In this document: piece after piece, positions 21,560 to 33,800 of the stretch
How the letters are laid out: each line of letters starts with the position of its first letter
Numbering within the stretch: position 1 is the stretch's first letter
Origin: Asparagopsis taxiformis
Lineage: Eukaryota > Rhodophyta > Florideophyceae > Bonnemaisoniales > Bonnemaisoniaceae
Assembly (NCBI GenBank): GCA_030407315.1
Contig: JALQPE010000676.1
Span: forward strand, 1 to 61,316
DNA: 61,316 nucleotides
Direction: 5' to 3'
Notes under the pieces: model-generated
The model's input: the letters and a program-made list of their open reading frames with translations, nothing else
The model's database searches: none
What the model was told of the DNA's origin: nothing
Made by a program: the position numbers and the translations under genes

Positions 21560-23559
21560 GCACTCTCTAGGATATCTTTCTTCTGGGGAGGGATGGTGAA
21601 CATGACTGAACATGTTGCCGAATTACAGTAGGTTTTAGTTCACAGAGATAAAGTTCAACTAAGTGAAAGCTTTTCCCAAAAGTAGTCAGGACGGTTCCCT
21701 TCTTTTCCAAAGCGTGACATATTAGTGCATTACACACCTGTCTTGCTATCCGCACAGAAATATGCACGCAGCCGAGGCTGCTATCTAAACCTGTACTTTA
21801 TTTCAATCCATGCAAAGTGGAATCAAATAATCGCGCTGCATAGAGAAGCTTCAGAGGTAAGCTGAGATATACGAAAAGCAATCAGCTTTCACCTATTCAT
21901 CGTGCCCGCATCACTTCAAAGTGGCCCCAATACTTATCCGAGGAACGCAACACAGCTGCTATCTCGGCGTTTAGATAGAGGGAGATTGAGATAACTCCCT
22001 TCAAACATTTCAATTGGATGAACGGTGAGTCGTCAAAGGACGGAATGGGAATTTCTCTCTGGCGTATTCTCGCTCGCATTGTGGGTTACTGATCTAGCTT
22101 CAATCTTTTGCAAAGTGGCGAATCTCATGGTCTCAGGAGAGGAATGTAAGCATGAACATTACAATGGTCGCTTCAATCTAATATGAAGCACTAAAACTCG
22201 ATCTGCACTTACGTCATCAATGGTTGCGAACGGAAGATTCTTTTTGTTCTAAATTTTGCTGTGTATTCATGATGGTAGAATAGAGTAGACGTGTGCTGGT
22301 ACCCGAGCACGGAAGCGCAGTTTGACGCTCAAGAAATGCATGTTGTAGATGGGTAAAAGTGAAATAACACACACTGTGCGATTATATTCATGGTAGTATT
22401 CATGAGATATCAATCCATACCTGTTTACACGCAAAAGTGTATACACATGCATTAAAACTGAAGTTCTTTTCTTGTTTCGAATTGAGCCTGTCGTACTTGC
22501 TTTGGGAAGGGAGCTTCTGTAGGTACCCATGGGAGAAATTGGACAGCAGGATACTATCAGCAGATTCATCTTCCATCATGGGTCATGATGAAAGTATTGT
22601 TATGTATGACGCGTGTATGAGCGTATACATTATCTCTCGCACCTGATACGCATCGTTCACTGCACCCGGTGCTGGCGGCAGCCGAGTCATATATTTCAGC
22701 CTTGCAATTAGAAATCTTCCTTGAGTTTGGGCTTTGCTCTCTACAGAATCACAAAATGGTTGAAAGTTAGTATCCCAGTCATGGAAACAGAGAATAATTT
22801 CATACCTGAGGGCATGGTACTCTGGCTTGTGGTGTACAGAATGGAAACTAGTTCAAATAGTATGGTAAACAATGCTTCGTCGCTGACTCTGCACCAGCAA
22901 ATGGTAACAGTTTGATGCATGGTTTATTGGAGCTCGTTTTCTGTGGGCGGCTCATGGAAACGTGGTTTGCGAACAGGAAGAGCTTCTCCATTGATCGATG
23001 GCATGATGCTGGAGACTTACCAGTTTCTCATAGGTAGCAAAGGGTCTGATTTGGTGGATGGATCAATCCTGTGGGCACCCGATCGAGTTTCCACAGCAAA
23101 TGATCAATACTGAAACTGTTCATAAGACAGCTGTCCTCAGAGTTTTCAGAGATTTTTTGTATTTCGTCACAGTTTTTCTATTTGGAGCTGAGTTGACCAA
23201 TCTGAATCCAGAAATCACCTTACGAGCGATTTATGTCATTCGAATAAGTTCATTTATATTCATCTCTAGCCAAATTACTTTGGAACCCCGCTCTAAACAT
23301 TGTGGCTGTGGTGAAATCCAACCAAGTGGTTAGTCACACCCGATCCTACACCAGTCTCCTTGGCAATTACTAAGTTAAGAGTGGTGAACAATGCTACGTT
23401 GGTATCATAGCAATTCTCAGCGTGATGACTACCCATGTGATGTCCTAAGAGACAGCTGTCCCGGAAATGTAATTCATACTCCTGAGAAATTTCAGAAACA
23501 TGACAGTGGTGGTTGCGAAAAGGACAACTGCCCATTACCATGGCTGACTAACAAACTTT
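21560..23559. other. Unassigned host stretch
   Basis: About 2 kb between copia 1 and the non-LTR remnant. Open frames are short and on both strands. Segments near 22860 and 23375 share a short degenerate motif (GTAAACAATGCTTCGT and GTGAACAATGCTACGT), perhaps decayed repeats. I cannot assign a gene. Confidence 0.4.
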
Positions 23560-23963
23560 AGCGGTAGCATGTTGGGACAGCTGTCAGTTAACCATTTTAC
23601 ATCTCTTTCCGAGAAAATATTTGATATACTCTATTCTGTTCATCTGTCCAAAATTCTGATCCAGTCGAAACTCGAGTTCATAGATGGGCTGTGCGCATTG
23701 TGTATAGTTGCATCCGGAAGCATTTTCGTACTCTTGCCGCTGACGCAGGCGGTACTCTATTGATTGCCATGGAGATGATGCTCATCTGCACTTTCTCAAA
23801 CGCCTGTTTAACTTCCTCATCCGGTGGTGTGATTTGAATTGAATACTCCATGATGGGGGTGACCAGTGCGGCACATATTCGTAACACCCGGTTCGTTCCC
23901 AGCCTATTGACTGACACTCCCAATCCTTTCAGGACTTCTGTGCACCGCATCGCTCTAGTGGAT
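23560..23963 (-). pseudogene. 3' fragment of non-LTR retrotransposon ORF2
   Basis: The minus-strand frame 23950-23678 encodes the region downstream of RT in LINE-type ORF2 (LGVSVNRLGTNRVLRICAAL, then LVTPIMEYSIQITPP). It continues in the same codon phase from the fragment at 24641-24848 once the solo LTR and one copy of its TGGAT duplication are removed. A stop follows at 23678, with a short further open stretch. The exact 3' end of the element (poly-A or tail repeat) was not found, so the left boundary is approximate. Confidence 0.75.
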
Positions 23964-24640
23964 TGTGGAACGACGTAGCTCTAGAAGTTAGCTGGTACGA
24001 GCTATGGACACAGTGTCCTTCGAACGAAACAACGAAACAGTACCACCTGCTGGTGTTTGACTGTATTGGTAGCAAAGTAGAAAAGAATAGGATAGAGTAG
24101 GTTAGCAGGTAGACACGGGCGTCACGACGGAACGTTCTACGCGTGGTTCACGTTTGCTAAACGAGGTGGCACGTCACCGGAGGCGCTCTGAACCAAACCC
24201 GTGGGCACGACACGCGATCAGCCTCACGTGTGGCAATGGGCAGGGAGTGCGCAGCTCGACGGAAACGAAGCCTCGTTAGGCGAAAACGTAAAGCGAAAAC
24301 GTAGAAGTCAGTCGTAGACTAGAGCACGTTGCCCGTTCGATGCTTGTCCCCTTTCCCTCCCGGCACGATGCCAATACCTATTTAGCCACAATGGCATCGC
24401 ATTACAGTGTAAACACTGTTAGTAACGTCCCCGAATGGGAAAGGACCTTTTGGGTCGCGCGTGTGGACCCGTTGGTCCGTTGGCCTCGTGCCAGTTCGTT
24501 CGCTGCATACGTGTGCCGGATGCGCGCGTGCACGCGCCAGCAATGCTCGTAGATTGCTGTTATCGCTCATGTCCGCCGAAATTCGAATTCCGCGGAAAGC
24601 CGCAAATAAATGCAATTTCGGAATTGCCACGTATACTACA
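23964..24640 (-). mobile_element. Solo LTR of the gypsy 2 family inside the non-LTR element
   Basis: A 677-bp sequence clearly homologous to the 659-bp gypsy 2 LTR along its length (TGTGGAAC start, ACGTATACTACA end) but with many substitutions. It is flanked by TGGAT on both sides (23959-23963 and 24641-24645). It is an older insertion than the complete copy 209 bp away. Strand is given by the complete copy, whose LTRs read the same way. Confidence 0.92.
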
Positions 24641-24848
24641 TGGATCTCTCAATTGTGCCTCACCCTGTTATTCTCGCTGCAGTTATGGTGACTCCCAGGT
24701 ATGTTGTTTTCTGGACGTTCTTGATCTTTTCATCGGCTATGTGGACCTTTTATTCTTCACTTCCGCCTGCAAGTACCTCGCACTTGTGCGCGCTCCACTG
24801 CATACCCTTGTATTCTGCCCATCTTGTCGATTTATGCAGAGCGGTTCT
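24641..24848 (-). pseudogene. Middle fragment of non-LTR ORF2
   Basis: About 200 bp trapped between a solo LTR and the complete gypsy 2. Read on the minus strand it continues the RT frame that stops at the gypsy 2 border (38514), after removing one GTTCT copy. It contains the post-YADD region (KCEVL) and a YLGVTI motif. Two in-frame stops (TAA, TGA) show that this ORF2 copy is dead even without the insertions. Confidence 0.8.
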
Positions 24849-25507
24849 TGTGGAACCACGTTAGTTCTAGAAGTAGCTGGTACGAGCCACGGACACGCTG
24901 TCCTTAACGAAACGAAACGAGCAGTCCACCCGCTGGTGTTTTGACTGTATTGTTAGGTAGGAAGGTAGAGTGGTTAGCGAGTAGACACGAGCGTCACGAC
25001 GCAACAATCCACGCGAGGATTACGTTAGCACACGAGGTGGTACGTCACCGGAGGCGCTCTCGACCAAGCCCGGAGGCACTACACGCAATCAGCCTTACGT
25101 GCGGCGATGGGTAGGGAGTACGCAGCTCGACGGAGACGAAGCCTCGTTAGGCAAAACGTAAACGTAAACGTAGAAGTCAGTCGTAGACTAGAGCCGTTGC
25201 TCGATCGTTATCTTGTCCCCTTTCCCTCCCGGCACGATGCCAATACCGATATAGCCACGATGGCATCGATTTACAGTGTAAACACTGCTCGTAACGTCCC
25301 CGAATGGGAAAGGACCTTGTGGGTCACACGTAGGGACCCGTTGGTCCGTTGGCCGTTGCCAATACGTTCGTTGCACACGTGTGCAGGTTGCGCGCGCGCA
25401 TGCGCCAGCAATGGTCGTGCATTGCTGTCGCCGGTCGTATCCGGCGAAATTCGAATTCCGCGGAAAACGTAAATATTTGCAATTTCGGAATTGCCACGTA
25501 TACTACA
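24849..25507 (-). repeat. 3' LTR of gypsy 2
   Basis: A 659-bp LTR from TGTGGAACC to GTATACTACA, identical as far as I can see to 37855-38513. Confidence 0.96.
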
Positions 25508-25523
25508 CAGCCCCACCCCCACA
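25508..25523 (-). other. Polypurine tract of gypsy 2
   Basis: Sense strand GTGGGGGTGGGGCTG immediately precedes the 3' LTR, matching the expected G-rich primer tract. Confidence 0.7.
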
Positions 25524-25887
25524 CGTGGACGTCCCGGCCACGCGAGGCCCGTCAGGACGCGCCTGAGACACGGGGCCGTGGCGCCTTTTCGGGTACAACT
25601 GCGGACGTGGCAGTTGTCCCGAAAAATCTCGTTGAAACGTACATGGCCCGGTTGGCTGATCGAATCGCCACGGCGCCGGAGCGCGCGCGTGCGCTCCGGC
25701 TCTTTCGTAATCATCGCGGCCCGCCCGTTGGCGTCGTACGTCAATGCCTCGCTTAGGCGTTTTCCTGCAACGGATGCAGTGTCCAATTCCACCACGCGGG
25801 TGTGCTTCAATTCAGCGCGATACGAGCGCAGGCCGCGGCCTTTTCGTGAATCTGCCAGCGGGCATGTCGACAACGGTCGTCCGAAGG

Positions 25888-25895
25888 ATATTTAA
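25888..25895 (+). promoter_or_regulatory. TATA-like element upstream of the antisense ORF
   Basis: ATATTTAAG on the plus strand, 380 bp inside the element from the 3' LTR and about 210 nt before the ATG of the antisense ORF, followed by pyrimidine-rich sequence suitable for transcription start. It is consistent with a separate promoter for that ORF. Confidence 0.4.
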
Positions 25896-26102
25896 GCGGC
25901 GGCTTAACGTGATAGCGATCGTCGCTCACCCTTCCTCTCACCATCGTCATCCAGGCCGTTGCCTTTCGTTCTCCCTTATCCTCTTCCCCCGCTGGGTACT
26001 ACTACCTCCGTTCCTTTCGTTCTCTTGTTCCGTTTAGCCCGCGTGGCTCTCGTCGTCGTGCTCGTTGCACTCGTCGTAATTATCGTGTACAGCGTAACCA
26101 CG

Positions 26103-28332
26103 ATGGTTACGACTCGCAGTACCGATGCTAACACCCCGCGGCCCGCCGGCTCTGCTGGAGGTGGAGCGAGAAACCCTTCGCAGGGCGCTCCCTCCCTCGT
26201 CGGGGCCGGTGCGCCGCCAGCGACGGAAGCGTCCGTCGCGCCCGCCCCATCCGTTAGGGCGGGAGAAGCCGTTGCTTCGCAGGCCGTCGCCTCTTCGTCT
26301 CGCCCGATGGCTCCGTCTCGCCTAGTGGCTTCCGTGACGCCTGCCGAGGCTGCTAGGGCCGTCGCCCCACGTGATGATGACGCAACGGCGTCCGACTCGG
26401 GGAATTCGTCACCCATCATTCCGGATGCCGCGGCCCCTTCGATGGGTGTAGCCGCGATGGCAGCGGCCGCTCGTTCGCGTCGTGCTGTGGCGGCGGCCCG
26501 CACGGGCGTGCCTCGTCGTGATGGCTCGCCGCGTTCTCCTCGCCAGGACCCCTCGCCGGAGGGTGGTGACCCCGTTGGGACAGTCGGCACCGCCTCACGT
26601 GGCGGTGCGGCGCTAAACGTAGGCGTCCTGACCCACGCGTGGGCTGCGTTGCCCCGCGTGGGTATCACGGATGACGATCTCGCCACGTTGGCTAGAGATC
26701 GTCTGGACGCCCGCGCGGTCGTCGACTATATGCGTTCCGCCGAAGATACGTGGGGGCGAGCAGCCGGGCGTCGTTTCGCCAACGGGCCGCCGGGATCGGA
26801 ACGTTACCAGATCCCGGCGTCGATACGTTGCGACCGCTCGTGGTTGCGTGACGTCAACGACGCGATCTACGTCGACCGTATGGACGCATACTTATGGAAG
26901 GGGACGCCCGAGGAACCGCCGTTCATCTCGGTGTCGTCCGTATTCGTATGTCCGCGGACACTTTCCGAAAGGCAACGTGCCGAATGGAAGACTGCTCTCT
27001 TCGTTGAGCGTCATCTCCAAAAGCGTCGTGTCGTACGATGACCACTTCGCTCTCCGCCACGTGAACGCGGACGACTATCGTGTGTCGCACGCGTCAGCTC
27101 CGTGGGTCGTCCCGAGCGAGCTCTACTTCCCGCCGTTGCCGGATGTAGTAGAGGAGTTTCCGTACCCCCGTGGGTCGTCCACGTTATTACCACGCGTGGT
27201 ACATTATTTCACCGATGCCGTGAAGGACGCGCCTGCCCCCGTGAAGGAACGTTTCCTCATGGCCGTGGACATCGAACACGCAGCGATGCTCGCGTGCTCG
27301 CTGTTCGTGGAACGTCGTGTGTTCGGGCGCGCGTGCCTGCTGCCGGAGTCCACGTTGGACTTCCTGGCCGATTACGAGATGCTTCGTGCAATCCCGGTGG
27401 ACGGTTCCGACACGTTCGTCTCCGTTACCAGCGCGTTGGCTGAGGTTCGCGGCGCCCTTGCGTTGGGGCCGGAGTATCGGGTTATACGTCCCGATTACGC
27501 AAGCGGCGATAACCAGGAGTTCGTCTCCGTTCGTAGCGATGGGGCTTACGTGCCGCGGGTCGCTTCCCGTTCCGAACGCCGTCGTGGCAATCGTGCCGGT
27601 TATTTCGGCGGCCTCGGGGGCAACGAGCGCCCCCGAGGGACACGTTCTGGCCGTCGTGGCCGTCAAAACGAAGCGCCGCGTGCGCCGGAACCTCGAGAGG
27701 TCGTGCCACGCGAGGCTACGGAACAGGGCAACGTTGCCCAGGTCGGTCGTCCGAATGTGGCCACGCCGGCCGAACGCGCGCCACGCTTCGTTAGCCTGGA
27801 CGACCGCGTCTCCGATGAGGATGCCCGTCGGCTTCTCGGTACGTCGATGTCCGCTCCGCCTCGTGCGGACGGCTGGGTTATCCGTTCCCTCATCTCGTCC
27901 GTGGCTCGCGCAGCCGAAGAGTTCAGGGCCCAGACGTTGGACCTGACTGCCCGCTTGGCAACGGAACGCGCGATTTCCGAGCGTCTCGCCGCGGCGACTC
28001 GTAGTTACGCGCCGCCCGTTGGCGTTCGTAATGAACCGTACGGTTACGCGAGTGGCGGCGGCTTCGGCGACCCCGTCGGGTATGGTCACGCAGCGGCGTA
28101 CCTGCCACGCGACCCCGCTCCGGCGCGCCCTTCGGATACGCGCAGTCACGGGACTGCGGATCCTTACGCTAGGGATCCCGCGTCTCGTCGCGAGCGAGCC
28201 CCCGTGGTCACGCAGACCGTCGATCCGTACGCGCCGGGCTTCGTTCAGCCCACTCGCAGCCGCAGCCACGATAGCCGCGGCGAAGGCCCTGGTCCGTATG
28301 ACCCTGCGGGCAAGCGTTCTCGTCGCTACTAG
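26103..28332 (+). CDS. Antisense accessory ORF of gypsy 2, unknown function
   Basis: A long open frame on the strand opposite to gag-pol, inside the long 3' region of the element. ATG 26103 (MVTTRSTDAN) opens a frame that passes to a second frame near 27019-27022. If the AAAA run there had three A, the two would form one protein of about 742 residues. Residues about 1-165 are rich in Ala, Ser, Pro and Arg, probably disordered. The middle (about 170-480) looks globular with conserved-looking aromatic and acidic residues. A glycine/arginine-rich segment follows (GNRAGYFGGLGGN, then RGxR repeats), suggesting nucleic-acid binding, and the tail is rich in Arg, Ser, Pro and Tyr. No retroviral enzyme motif is seen. 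Antisense extra ORFs are known in some plant LTR elements, but I recognise no family here. A regulator, Gag-like or captured host protein are all open. Confidence 0.7.
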
Positions 28333-30826
28333 GTCGTTCCTAGGTTAGTTCGTAGGCCACGTCGGCTCTAGCATCGTATTGCTTCGTAAACTTCGTCTTG
28401 TTTCTTTGCGTAATCGCATGGCTCCGTTGAGCTTCGTAATTTGCGTTTGGCAGGTCGTCTGCAGGAGAGGAGGGGTTTAGCGTTAAGCCCCTCCCCACAA
28501 TTTTTTTGTTGTGGCGTCTACCCCGTCGGGTGTCGTATGGCTTACGTAGCCCGTGGTTCGAGTTCGCGGCGGCGCGTGCCCGTTGGCAGGTTCGTATCAC
28601 ACGCAATTATTCGGCAAAGCGGCGGCGCGTAGCGGCGGCTTTTCACTGCGAGTGGTACGTTAACCTCGGTCTTAGAGCCCGTTGGCGCGCGTATCATTTA
28701 GTAACTAACTCAGGAATCGTTTTCGCCGTCGTTTCTCGTTCGAATAACCCCGTCGGGTGTCGCATTTCGTTGAGCATTCGAGCTCCTAAGCGCGTAGCAC
28801 ATCGGTGCCAATTTTAATTTGCTCCGATGAGCTTGGCGGAAAATTCGTCGAACGTCAGACCGACGTGCGCGTGAGTCGGTTTGACGTTCTACGCCGCGGC
28901 GTGTACGCAGTAATTCGTCGCAGTACGTTGCGGTTTCGTTGACGACGTGGTGGCCGGCGGGCTTGGCTTTTCGTATAGCCGTTGACGTCATTAGCGCCGT
29001 CGCGCTTCGCGTTGCCGCGGCTTCACGTTGGCCAGTGGCGTTATCATTTTGTAACTATCTCGGAATTCGTTTCCGCCGTCGTTCCTCGTGCGGATAACCC
29101 CGTCGGGTGTCGAATTCCGTTGAGCATTCGAGCTCTCTGGCACGTAGCACGTCGGTGCCAATTTTAATTCGCTCCGGTGAGCTGGACGGAAAATTCGCTA
29201 AGCGTCAGGCCGACTCGCGCGTGAGTTGGCTTGACGTTTCACGCCGTTGCGTGTACGCGGTAGTGCGTCGTGGTGCGTCGCGGTTCCGTAGACAACGTTT
29301 TTGCCGGCGGGCTTGGCTTTTCGTATAGCCGTTAACACCGTTAGCGCCGTCGCGCTTCACGTTCCCGCGGCTTCACGTTAGCCGGTGGCGCAATCGTTGC
29401 GCTAGTCCGTTTCGCGGGGCGGCGTCGTTCGCCGCGGCGTCCGAGGAGCGTTTCGTTAGCTCATTCGTTATGTGGTGCGACGTGCACCTGGGCATACGTA
29501 ATGCTCGCCCTCTACGCCGTTGCGTAATTTCGTTCATTCGACTTGCGAACCCGACGGGGACGCGATTGACGAAGTCGTTTCGCATGCCCGCGGGCGTTTG
29601 AGGCTGTTACGTGAGCCAGTTTTTCGTCGGCTCGTTGCCTTCAGCTGTGCCGTTTACGTTGGCTACCAGCTTGTACGCCGTCGCGTATTCGTATTTCGTT
29701 TCGCGGGGTCGACCCGTTGAGGTACGTCGTTATCGTTACGACGTCCGCGTACGCGCTCGTCTCCTGGCCGACGTGGCCGGTGGCGCGTGCGCCTTCGAAT
29801 TCGTACGGGGTCTAAGCTCGTTAGCTTACTCGTTTTGCGACGCGGACGTGCGCGTCTTAGCCTTCGTGACCGTACGTGGTCAACCCCTTTCGGTTTGCTC
29901 GTGCGTTTCGACTAGCCGGCGGGCTTTTCGCTTTCGAGCGTCGTTCGTTATGCCCGCGTGGCAGGACACCGTTGTGTCGTTCCGTGGTTGCCGTACGTGG
30001 CTGCCGTGTTCGGCGTCGTGCCTCACGATGGCGATACGGTTCGCCGTCCGTCGTCGCGGCCTCGTTGGCTCGTCGTTCGCACGCTTTACTCGCGCGCTTC
30101 GTGCGCTGAGACCCGTTGGTCTAATTCGTCAGCTAACGTATAGCTTCGTTCCGCTTCGTGCGGGATGTTTCGTAATGAGGCCGTTGCCATCTTCGCCAGG
30201 GACGCGTCCGTCCTACGTCGTTTCTCCGCCTTCCGGCGTCACGTAGCCGTTAGCTCGCGAGCTGTTTGGCGTTGACCTCGTTGGTCGATGCGACTCGTTG
30301 TCAGCGGTTGTCCACGGGGACGTACGATGGCTCACGTGATATGCCGAAATTACGAAATTTTCGGGGCACGCGTGTCCCGAGATTTGGCCGGATTAACGCA
30401 CTGTAATCGGCCCGATTTTTCGTACCGTGCGTCCATGGCCCGCTGGCCCACGTATAATTTTTCGCGCGAAAAATCTGACGTGTTGTCCGTCCGTGGCCCG
30501 TGGTGTCGTCACCTTTGCCCGTGGGACGGTCAACACTGTCGAGCCAGTCGTGGCTCTTCACATCGTGTGAATCGTCCGCGCGTGGACTCGTCGTCCAATC
30601 TTTCGTTGGCGCTCGTGCCTCCACCAACGTATGGTGTCGAAAACGAAAAGAGCGACGGCTCTAGCACGCATCGCGCCCCCCCAACGCAAGGGTGGACGTC
30701 CCGGCCACTCGTTGTGCCTTCGCTTCTCGTTCGTGCGGCTCGTCGCCTTTGTTGCATCGTGCAACGTCGCGCACGCGTGCGCTTAACCCGACGCTCGCGT
30801 GCGTTTTCGGGGGCCGTCGTGGCCTT
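28333..30826. other. Non-coding internal region of gypsy 2
   Basis: About 2.5 kb between the antisense ORF and the end of pol. Open frames exist on both strands but reflect GC-rich, stop-poor sequence. The hairpin motif ACCCCGTCGGGTGTCG recurs near 28520, 28747 and 29097. The region probably holds the 3' ends of the two convergent transcripts. Confidence 0.55.
28680..29382. repeat. Two tandem copies of a 350-bp unit in gypsy 2
   Basis: Copies at about 28680-29027 and 29028-29382 align with a period of 350 (for example ATAACCCCGTCGGGTGTCG at 28744 and 29094, and GGCTTTTCGTATAGCCGTT in both). A truncated third start follows at 29383. Divergence between copies is well above that of the LTRs, so the duplication predates this insertion and belongs to the element. 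Confidence 0.8.
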
Positions 30827-33800
30827 TCACGTTGTTGCTCGTCGCACGCGTGCGAAGTATCGAGAGACGCTCTCTTCAGATACGTTCCGGCGGGGTTCCC
30901 ACGTAGGGTTACGATACCCGACCCACTTCACGAGGAAGTCTAGGGTGCCGTCATCGTTTACGCGATGGTTCAGTAGGTCGTCTACTACATACGCCGGACC
31001 GTCGCGGTTCTTGTCGAGGTCTGCCTCGGTGGCATCGTATGGCTCCGGCGGGGGCGCGTTCGCCGGCGTTGGCGCGTACGCAACGCGGTCCGAGTTGACA
31101 CGTTCAACTACGTCTCCTCGTTGGATGACGAACGTTCGTACGTCGTTACGTAGTACGCGGAACGGTCCCAACGCGTGGTTGCCGAGCTTCGTGCCCTTCG
31201 TGGTCCCGTCCGTCGGGTCGATGAATACGTATTCTCCCGCGCGGATGTTTCGATTCGAGACACGGACTCGTTTGTCGAAATTTCGTTTATAACGTGCCTG
31301 CGCGGCCTTCAGCGTTCGATACGCGTTATCCATCGTTGTGGCGAGCTCACGAACGTAAGTGGCTCGCCCTCCCCCGTCGGGTAGTTCGCGGTTCGTTACC
31401 GACGTGTGTAGCGCCAACGGTGGCGGTGGATTCGTGAGAATCAAGTCGAAGGGCGTCGTGCCCGTGCTCGAATGCACATGCGTGTTGTACGCAAACGTTA
31501 ACGCCGATGCGTATCGATCCCAGTCGTTCTGGTTTTCGTTCACGTAATTGCGCAGCATCGCCAGGATCGTCCTGTTGTAGCGCTCCACCTGCCCGTTCGT
31601 TTGGGGGTGGTACGTCGACGTAAAGACGTTCGTTACGCCAATCTCGTTGCAGACGCGCTGGAAAACTTAGCAGCGAACTGCTTTCCGTTATCGCTTATGA
31701 GCGTCCGTGGGGGTCCATACGAGAAGACCCACGCGTTGACGAACGCGCTCGCCACGTTGGCGGAATCGATATTACGTAGAGGTACGACTCTGGTTAGCTT
31801 CGTGAAGCGGTCCGTTATCACGAGAATAAATCGGTTGCCACGCGTGGTCTTCGTCAGCGGACCTAGTATGTCGATACATAGGTCTCGCAGCGGCTCCGTG
31901 GCCGGGAATAAACGTAACGGGTTCGTCCGTTTGCGAAGCTTCACGCGGTTCTTCGCACATCCAACGCAGTTTCGTACCGTTGCGTGGATGTCGGCGGCCA
32001 TCGCGGGCCAGTAGTACGTCCTCCGTAGGGTATAGTACATACGCGTTTGCCCGGGATGTCCAGCGAGGACGTGGTGGTGCGTTAACTCCAGCAGCCGCGG
32101 CCGTAACGAAGCCGGCACAACGATTTGCGTACGTTCCTCATCGTGAGGGTTCCGGCGTCGGAGTAGGCCATCGTGGCCTTCGAAGAATGCAGCGTCCTGC
32201 GTCTCGGACTGTCGTGTCAGTATCGTTTGACAGAACGCGTCCTCGCGTTGAGCTTCGATAAGCTCGTCCCTCGTAATGGGAAGCTGAACGTCAGCTGGTG
32301 GCACGCGTGCCGAATCGTCTTCAGCAGCGCGCTGTTCGTCGAGGAAATCCGGTTCCTCGTCAAGAACGTCATCGAGCGACGCGTCGCGGTTGAACTCGAG
32401 GCCATCGTGGCCAGCCGTCGTGGCTGATGTTCGTTCATCACGAGTCTCGTTCGACGGGTCGTCGTGACCCCTGGCATTCGTTGCCTTTTTACGCACGGAC
32501 GTCGTTCGTCCTTGCCCATTTCGTGTGGGTTGTCGCCGACTGCGAGTCGTCACGAGTACCGCGTCCCCGTACGATGGTACGTCATCGTCGACGGGTCGAC
32601 CGTCGTCATACGTAGATATCACACGTGATAAAGCGTCAGGTACCTGGTGCACGCGCCCAGGCCTGTACGTGACTTCGAAATCGAATTCGGCAACGCGTAG
32701 CCTCCATCGTAGTAGTCGTCCGGACGCGTCCGTTAACGTCATCAGCCAACGTAAGGCTTCGTGGTCCGTACGTACGGTAAATCGTTGACCCTCTACGTAG
32801 GGTCGGAGCGACGTTATCGCCCAAACGACGGAGTAGCACTCGCGCTCCGTTGCCGAGTAACCGCGTTCGGTTTCGTTAAGGGTCTTCGACCAGTACCCAA
32901 TCGGCACCCATTCGTTGGGCTTATCTTCGTTTTGCTGCTGGAGCAACGTAGCTCCCAGCTGATACGCCGACGCGTCGGTATCGATCATGAACGGACGTCC
33001 CGCCTTCGGAAGGTGCAATACTGGTGGCGACACCAGTATTGTCTTCAACGTTTCGAACGCATTCGTTTGCGCGTCCGTTGGGTTCGTCCAATCGGGGGAA
33101 GCGTCCTTCTTCAACATCGTGTTGAGTGGCCGAGCGATCTCGGCATACGCCTTTACGAAACGGCGGTAAACGTTGGCCGCGCCCAAAAACGATCGACATT
33201 GCGTCTTGTCGCGTGGGAACGTAGCCGTACGAAAGGCTTCCTTGTTCCGAGCTGCGACGTGCAGCTTCCCTGGGGTAATCACGTGCCCCAGGTAGTCAAC
33301 TCGTGGTTGAAAGAACGAGCACTTCGTGAGCTTTAACGTTACTCCCGCTGCGCGTAGCAGGGAAAGCACCTGGTCAACGTGACCCAGGTGAGACTCGAGG
33401 TCTTTCGAAAAGACGATTACGTCGTCTAAGTAGACCAGGCACGATTGCCAGCGTACTCCGGAGAGGATGATGTCCAACGTCCGCTGAAACGTAGCGGGGG
33501 CATTTCGTAGCCCGAATGGCATTCGCACGTAGCGATACGTTCCCATGAAAGACGTAAACGTTGTCTTATCACGGTCCTCGGCGGAGACGGGCACTTGCCA
33601 GTAACCGGCGTTACAGTCGAGTGTCGTGAAGATGGCGGCGTCGCCCAACGAATCCAGGCAGTCTTCCATACGAGGAAGCGGGTACGAATCAGCGATCGTT
33701 TTCGCGTTCAAACGCCTGTAGTCGACACAGAAACGTAAGGATCCGTCCTTCTTCGGCACCAACACGATTGGTGACGCCCATTCGCTGGACGCGGGTTCGA

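Noticed and set aside
22267..23541. Short frames of 60-100 codons as host genes
   Set aside because: No signal peptide, motif, splice pattern or family likeness; they overlap on both strands.
26946..27023. Intron (GTATGT...AAAAG) explaining the frame change of the antisense ORF
   Set aside because: Its length of 78 nt does not change the phase, and other AG sites tested in the region also fail; a one-base run error fits better.
29611..31292. Plus-strand frames of 211 and 334 codons in gypsy 2
   Set aside because: They lie in GC-rich, stop-poor sequence, partly opposite the integrase and chromodomain, have no start context or motif, and look like composition effects.
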